Under the pieces are notes generated by a model. The model was not told the origin of the DNA. It ran no database searches and saw only the letters and a list, made by a program, of their open reading frames with translations. Shown here piece by piece: positions 59,728-64,000 of a stretch of DNA of 64,000 nucleotides; position 1 is the stretch's first letter; every line of letters starts with the position of its first letter. Where the stretch lies: the NCBI RefSeq assembly GCF_019222765.1, contig NZ_CP078145.1:7068001-7132000 (forward strand), read 5' to 3'. Both the position numbers and the translations under genes were made by a program. This stretch comes from Nocardia iowensis. Lineage in GTDB: Bacteria; Actinomycetota; Actinomycetes; Mycobacteriales; Mycobacteriaceae.

Positions 59728-60038
59728 GGGTTCAGGTTAGCGGTGGTTTCTTAATTCCAAGCGCCAGAGACATTCTCGCCGAACCCATGGACAAGGGCGG
59801 CGAAATACTCTGATAGCTAACAGCTCTCAATGCAGGGTTAGGCGCTGGAGGTGGCCTTGGACAGGAGTCGATGCGGCTGGCGTTGTTCCCTGGCGGAGAG
59901 TCGGCTCAGCGGCAGGTGCCGTCTCGGCCTGTTCGACGCCCGGCGGGCCCGATTTCGGGGCTCGACCTGGCAACTTGCCAATCGCCTTGGCCGACTGGCT
60001 ATTTACAAAGGCGGCCGGTGCGGGGTTCGGTGTGAGGC
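59728..60038. other. 311-bp gene-free stretch before the decarboxylase
   Basis: No convincing open frame, repeat or hairpin is visible. The promoters of the divergent TerD gene and the decarboxylase must lie here; a short AT-rich patch (59810-59825) is the likeliest spot for the latter but no consensus stands out. Confidence 0.4.
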
Positions 60039-61490
60039 ATGGCCGATCCGCTCAAAGAACAAGAAGTCGCGGCACACGCGTTGGCACTGGTGCACCAGGC
60101 GGCGGGACCGTATCTGGACAGTTTGCCGGAACGGCTGGTGCACGACGCCAACTACGATCCACTCATCGACGACCTCGCCGGTCCGCTGCCCGAGCAGGGT
60201 GGCGGCACGCTGGCCGCGGTCGAGGAACTGCTCGCGGTCGGGACGCGGGCGGCGGTGCACACGTCCGGGCCCCGGTTCTTCCATCTCGTGGTGGGCGGGG
60301 CGACACCGGCGGCGATGGCCGGGGACTGGATTACCGCACTGCTGGACCAGAACTCGGGGCTGTGGGTCACCTCCCCGCTGGCATCGCGCGTCGAAACCGT
60401 AGTGCTCGGGTGGCTCAAGGATCTCTTCGGCCTGCCGCCGGAGTTCGGCGGGGTACTCACGCCCAGCGCCACTTTCGCGAATCTGACCGGGCTGGCGGCG
60501 GCGCGCTACTGGTGGGCCGACCGGCACGGGGTGGACGTGGTCTCCGATGGTTTGGCGGGATTGCCGCAGATGCCGGTGCTGACCAGTGGACTGGTGCACG
60601 CCAGCACCCGCAAGGCATTGCAGATACTCGGCTGCGGCCGAGATACGGTGCGCACCTTCGTCCGCGACGATGCCGGGCAGCTCGATCTTGCGGCATTGGA
60701 GCGGGCGCTGGTCGCGCTCGATGGTGCGCCCGCGGTGCTCGTCGGCAACCTCGGCGAGGTGAATACCGGCAACTCCGACCCCATCAGCGACCTGGCCGAC
60801 CTGGCCGAGAGGTACCGCGCATGGCTGCACGTCGACGGGGCGTTCGGACTGTTCGCGGCACTGTCGCCGCGCACGGCGCACCTCGCCCGCGGTGTCGAGC
60901 GGGCGGACTCGATCACCGCCGACGGGCACAAATGGCTGAATGTTCCACAGGAGAGCGGGTTTTCGTTCGTCAAAGACAACTCGTTGCTGGGCAAGACATT
61001 CGGCGGCTGGGGCGCCGCCTACCTACCGACGCTCGATGACGAGCAGATCAGCTACAACATGCACGGGCCCGAATCATCGCGCCGGGCACGGGCATTCCCC
61101 ATTTGGGCAACATTGCGTGCTTACGGCCGGGCGGGCTACCGGGAGATGGTTGAACGTCACCTCGACGTGGCCGCCCACCTCGGCCGGGTCGTCGACGAAG
61201 CACCCGACTTCGAGCTACTGGCACCGGTGCAGTTGTGCGTCACCTGCTTCCGTTACCGCCCGCCGGGCGTTCCGGAACCAGCGTTGAACGCCCTCAATGC
61301 GCGGCTCGGCGAGGCGATCCTTACCGACGGACGGGTCTACGTCGGGACCACCACGTATCGAGGCATGACCGCCCTGCGCCCGACCTTCGTGAATTGGCGC
61401 ATCACGGAGCCCGAGGCCGATCTGCTTGTCCAAGTCATTCGAGAGATCGGCCCCGGGCTCTGTAATTATTCAGGTGAGGAACCGCAGTGA
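60039..61490 (+). CDS. PLP-dependent amino-acid decarboxylase (group II)
   Basis: 483 residues, fold-type I group II decarboxylase: HTSGPRFFHLVVGGATPAAM near the N-terminus, LTPSATFANLTGLAAARYWW, LHVDGAFGLFA with the PLP-binding Asp-type residue, and the Schiff-base Lys in SITADGHKWLNVPQES. Substrates in this family include glutamate, tyrosine, tryptophan or DOPA; specificity is not clear. ATG 60039. Its 3' end overlaps the convergent RraA-like gene by 21 bp (61470-61490). Confidence 0.88.
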   Translation: MADPLKEQEVAAHALALVHQAAGPYLDSLPERLVHDANYDPLIDDLAGPLPEQGGGTLAAVEELLAVGTRAAVHTSGPRFFHLVVGGATPAAMAGDWITALLDQNSGLWVTSPLASRVETVVLGWLKDLFGLPPEFGGVLTPSATFANLTGLAAARYWWADRHGVDVVSDGLAGLPQMPVLTSGLVHASTRKALQILGCGRDTVRTFVRDDAGQLDLAALERALVALDGAPAVLVGNLGEVNTGNSDPISDLADLAERYRAWLHVDGAFGLFAALSPRTAHLARGVERADSITADGHKWLNVPQESGFSFVKDNSLLGKTFGGWGAAYLPTLDDEQISYNMHGPESSRRARAFPIWATLRAYGRAGYREMVERHLDVAAHLGRVVDEAPDFELLAPVQLCVTCFRYRPPGVPEPALNALNARLGEAILTDGRVYVGTTTYRGMTALRPTFVNWRITEPEADLLVQVIREIGPGLCNYSGEEPQ

Positions 61491-62129
61491 CGAGGGTTCG
61501 CCGGAGCGCATGGCCGCCGTGTGCGCTGCGACGTTGAGCCCGTCACTCAATGTCGCGCCCTCGTCCAGCTTCGCGATGAGGCTCGCTTCGGCTTCCTTGA
61601 TGCTCGCGGCGGCATCGAGCAACGCCTCGATCCGATCGGGATCGACGACGACGATGCCTTCCTCGTCGGCCAGGATCAGGTCACCGGGAGCCACCTCGAC
61701 ACCGCCGCAGGTTACCGGTATCTGCAGTTCGCCGAGCTGGGATGTGGTGCCCGCCATGGGCGTAACGAATCGACTGTAGATCGGCAGCTCGCAGCTCCGG
61801 ACATACCCGATGTCGCGATACCCGCCGTCGACAATGATGCCGCCCAGCTGCCGGGCGAGCGCGCCACGCGCGAACAGCTCACCAGCGAAAGCGATTTCGC
61901 TCCCACCACCGTCGACGACGATCACATCGCCGGGCGAAGCGCTCTCGATGGCCCGCAGCACCGCGAAGAAGTCGTCGCGACACCGAACAGTGAACGCGGG
62001 CCCCACAATCCTGCCCACGGCCGATCGCAGCCGAATCCCATTGTCCAACACCCGCATCGCCTTATCGGCATCACAGAGCGCCGTCGTGTCGACATTGCCA
62101 AACTTAGCGACAAGTTGATCGGCCAGCAT
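61470..62129 (-). CDS. RraA/HMG-aldolase-like protein
   Basis: 219 residues. It has the RraA-fold landmarks: VDTTALCDADKAMRVLDNGI, PGDVIVVDGGG, GELFARGALARQLGGIIVDG followed by GYRD, and PGDLILADEEGIVVVDPDRI. The G-x20-R-D substrate motif is that of 4-hydroxy-4-methyl-2-oxoglutarate/4-carboxy-4-hydroxy-2-oxoadipate aldolases and the RNase E regulator RraA. An aldolase/decarboxylase role is more likely in an actinomycete. ATG 62129 has GAAGGG 8 nt upstream; GTG 62135 is too close to it. Confidence 0.85.
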   Translation of the reverse strand: MLADQLVAKFGNVDTTALCDADKAMRVLDNGIRLRSAVGRIVGPAFTVRCRDDFFAVLRAIESASPGDVIVVDGGGSEIAFAGELFARGALARQLGGIIVDGGYRDIGYVRSCELPIYSRFVTPMAGTTSQLGELQIPVTCGGVEVAPGDLILADEEGIVVVDPDRIEALLDAAASIKEAEASLIAKLDEGATLSDGLNVAAHTAAMRSGEPSSLRFLT

Positions 62130-62321
62130 CAACACCGCCCTTCAAGGTCCGGAATCAGTCGCCTCGACTGTACTTTCCCGACCGATGCCGATCCGCAACC
62201 GACGGCGCGCATGCATCCGCCCCAACCTGCCGCCGCTGCGGGGGCGACCGGCCGTAGCACCCCTCGCCAGCTGGCAATCCCACCCCGCCCCCGAGCCCGG
62301 CACCCCATGCGAACCGGGCGC

Positions 62322-63068
62322 TCAGGGGGTGGTTGTGTCGTCGCTGCTCTCGGCAGCTGGGCCGAGGGCGTAGACGTGGCGCCAGTGCTCCATCGAGCGG
62401 ACCAGGTCTTCGCTGACGCGAAGGAGGAACTGGGCCATGTTCGCCAGCCGGGTCCCGGCGGGCGTGGTGGCGCCGAGCCGCTGTGCACCGTCCATGCAGG
62501 CGGCGGCGATTCGGATATCGACGCGCGAGCCGGCCATGATGGTCTGATACCAGAGCTCATCGTCGATGACGTAGCGGTCCGCGCGGCCTCGCGGGTCGCG
62601 TTCGCGCCGCAGGAGCACCTGCCCCTCCAGGTACCCCACCGCCTTGGAGATCGAGGCCGGGCTGACGCGCAGGCGCCGCACGAGTTCCGCCGAGGTGAGA
62701 CTGCCGCTGTCCGTGGTGAAGAGTGCGGCCAGCACCCGGGCCGTCATGCGCGGCAGCCCTGCTTCGATGAGTAGGTCCGTGGTCTGCGCGGCAACCTGCT
62801 CCACGACCCGTGGATCGCGACCACCGGGCTCGGCGCTCCCGGCCCCCGGCGTCGGTGCAGCGTCGCGGCGCTTACGCGGGTACCGGGTGCTCGCCTGGTG
62901 GGCCTGCTCGGCGCGATAGCGGTTCGGGCCGCCGTTGCGCATCACCTCACGGGTGACGGTCGAGGTCGGTCGCCCGAGCCTGCGGCCGATCGCGGCGTAG
63001 GTCAGGCCGTCGCGCAGGCCTACGGCGATCTGTCGCCGATCCTGTTCGGTCAATCGTGCGCCGGGCAT
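62322..63068 (-). CDS. Fusion regulator: IS30-like HTH plus GbsR/MarR-type HTH
   Basis: 248 residues. The N-terminal 45 residues (LTEQDRRQIAVGLRDGLTYA then AIGRRLGRPTSTVTREVMRN) are the helix-turn-helix of IS30-type transposases and homeodomain-like regulators; after a Pro/Ala/Gly linker comes a MarR/GbsR-like winged HTH (LTSAELVRRLRVSPASISKA, VGYLEGQVLLRRERDPRGRA). The fusion is found in several actinobacteria. It likely binds the TGCAACG palindrome near its own promoter and controls the divergent serine hydrolase. ATG 63068 follows GAGGAAC. Confidence 0.82.
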   Translation of the reverse strand: MPGARLTEQDRRQIAVGLRDGLTYAAIGRRLGRPTSTVTREVMRNGGPNRYRAEQAHQASTRYPRKRRDAAPTPGAGSAEPGGRDPRVVEQVAAQTTDLLIEAGLPRMTARVLAALFTTDSGSLTSAELVRRLRVSPASISKAVGYLEGQVLLRRERDPRGRADRYVIDDELWYQTIMAGSRVDIRIAAACMDGAQRLGATTPAGTRLANMAQFLLRVSEDLVRSMEHWRHVYALGPAAESSDDTTTP

Positions 63069-63100
63069 AGGTTCCTCAACTGTCGGACTCGGCAACAGCT

Positions 63101-63124
63101 TAATGCAACGAAGCCGTTGCATTA
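63101..63124. promoter_or_regulatory. Operator palindrome of the fusion regulator
   Basis: TAATGCAACG (63101-63110) and CGTTGCATTA (63115-63124) are perfect 10-bp arms around AAGC. Half-sites recur at 63139-63145 (TGCAACG) and 63210-63218 (AATGCAACG) in the same 198-bp divergent gap, the last 49 bp before the serine hydrolase ATG. A clear candidate for autoregulation and control of the divergent gene. Confidence 0.7.
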
Positions 63125-63266
63125 GGTGGCATCTGCGGTGCAACGAAATATGCTCGCCCAGCAGCGAATTCGCATGACAGTGTGCATAAGTTTGATTGAA
63201 GCGTTCCTGAATGCAACGTTACTTTTGTCATGTCGGAAATATTTCCCAGAGTAAGGACGAATCGAC

Positions 63267-64000
63267 ATGACCCACACCGGTATTCAGCAGATACTCGACG
63301 GCGCGGTGGCCACGTACCACGTGCCCGGCATCGTCGCCGAGGTAGTGCGCGGTGAACAGACCTGGTTCGGCTCCGCAGGCGTGGCCGACCGCGCGACCGG
63401 CGCCCCGCGTAAGCCGGGGGAGCACGTGCACACCGGCAGCGCGGGTAAGGCATTCACGGCCGCCACGCTGCTGGCCCTCGAAGCCCAGGGCGTCCTGAGC
63501 ATCGACGACACCGTCGAGAAGTGGCTCCCCGGCGTGCTGAATGTCAACGGCTACGACGGCAACACGATCACCATCAGGCACCTGCTCAGCAACACCAGTG
63601 GCCTCTTCGTCACCGGCCTCGCACCGGAAGTGAGCTACCGCTATGCGACGCGGTCCTCCTTCGACGAGCACCGCCTCGACGAGTTCACCACCGAAGAGCT
63701 ACTGCGGCTTGCGGTTTCGCAGCCGCCGATCGGTGCGCCGGGCGAGCGCTTCGCGTACTCCAACGGCGGCTTCTTCGTTGCCGGGGCAATCATCGAGAAA
63801 GTCACCGGCAACAGCTACGCCGCGGAAGTCGATCACCGAGTCGTCCAGCCGCTCGGCCTGACCGGCACCTACGTGCGCCCCACCGACCACACCGGATACC
63901 CCGAACCGCACCCGAGGGCGTACTCGACCCTGTTCTTCAAGGAAGGCGCGGACCCGGCCGCGGTCACCCCGGAGAACTGGGAATCGATGATGGAAGATCC
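63267..64000 (+). CDS. Serine hydrolase/beta-lactamase-fold (class C-like), truncated by window edge
   Basis: At least 244 residues; the C-terminus is beyond the right edge. Fold: GIQQILDGAVATYHVPGIVA at the start, the SxxK site in HTGSAGKAFTAATLLALE (Ser-Ala-Gly-Lys), GNTITIRHLLSNTSGLF, and the YxN motif in GERFAYSNGGFFVAGAII. Such proteins are D-alanyl-D-alanine peptidases, esterases or beta-lactamase relatives; no signal peptide is visible, so a cytoplasmic esterase is more likely. ATG 63267 after TAAGGAC. Expected to be controlled by the divergent fusion regulator. Confidence 0.85.
   Translation, partial: MTHTGIQQILDGAVATYHVPGIVAEVVRGEQTWFGSAGVADRATGAPRKPGEHVHTGSAGKAFTAATLLALEAQGVLSIDDTVEKWLPGVLNVNGYDGNTITIRHLLSNTSGLFVTGLAPEVSYRYATRSSFDEHRLDEFTTEELLRLAVSQPPIGAPGERFAYSNGGFFVAGAIIEKVTGNSYAAEVDHRVVQPLGLTGTYVRPTDHTGYPEPHPRAYSTLFFKEGADPAAVTPENWESMMED

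Overview
The window is chromosomal DNA from a GC-rich actinomycete of the Nocardia/Rhodococcus/Mycobacterium group, most likely Nocardia. Supporting signs are a mycoredoxin-type glutaredoxin, a DUF222/HNH (13E12-type) nuclease gene, a paired clpP operon next to a ClgR/PopR-like regulator, an L-gulonolactone/D-arabinonolactone oxidase-type gene, a secretory LIP-family lipase, frequent GTG/TTG starts, and many genes whose start codon lies 5-7 nt after a TANNNT -10 element (likely leaderless mRNAs). It holds about 60 protein genes, one tRNA-Ala(GGC), and several gene remnants. I see no rRNA, CRISPR array or intact mobile element.

Layout. 0-8 kb: edge of a MoaF-like gene, a LuxR/LAL regulator, then LysE exporter, FAD monooxygenase and an alpha/beta-hydrolase, and a STAND ATPase with a C-terminal HTH. 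8-14 kb: an integrase remnant, a TetR-controlled SDR plus GlcG/HbpS-like pair, tRNA-Ala with a strong terminator, the HNH gene, an array of hairpin repeats and a SAM methyltransferase. 14-19.4 kb: DsbA-like protein, MFS-pgm operon, and a crcB-DUF190-crcB fluoride-export operon. 19.4-29 kb: secreted lipase, a divergent DHA2 efflux pump/TetR pair, sugar-lactone oxidase, sirtuin, MpaB-like oxygenase, arsenate reductase, VOC protein, AraC regulator and a lipoprotein.

29-40 kb: dienelactone hydrolase, DUF2156 lysyltransferase-like membrane protein with a short overlapping leader ORF, threonine dehydratase-like enzyme, thioredoxin-fold protein, esterase-like protein, methyltransferase, GlxA-type regulator, RaiA/HPF-like ribosome factor, and a short peptide gene coupled to an uncharacterised protein. 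40-51 kb: AfsR/SARP-type regulator, mycoredoxin, an uncharacterised conserved protein, a frameshifted EamA exporter followed by decayed tandem copies of its own 3' end, a MerR regulator/imine-reductase pair with a textbook 19-bp-spacer promoter, and the regulator-clpP-clpP locus. 51-64 kb: GNAT remnant, orphan peptide-binding lipoprotein, PoxB-like enzyme, GlsB-like membrane protein, PIG-L/NodS pair, prolyl oligopeptidase lipoprotein, TerD, PLP decarboxylase, RraA-like protein, and an HTH/MarR fusion regulator divergent from a serine hydrolase that runs off the right edge.

Most of the window is ordinary housekeeping and accessory content in small units paired with local regulators. The less expected signals are the covarying hairpin array at 12.9-13.3 kb, the tandem decay products behind the EamA gene, the short coupled peptide genes at 30.3 and 38.4 kb, and several very clear operator palindromes. 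No calculation was run; family assignments rest on motif reading.
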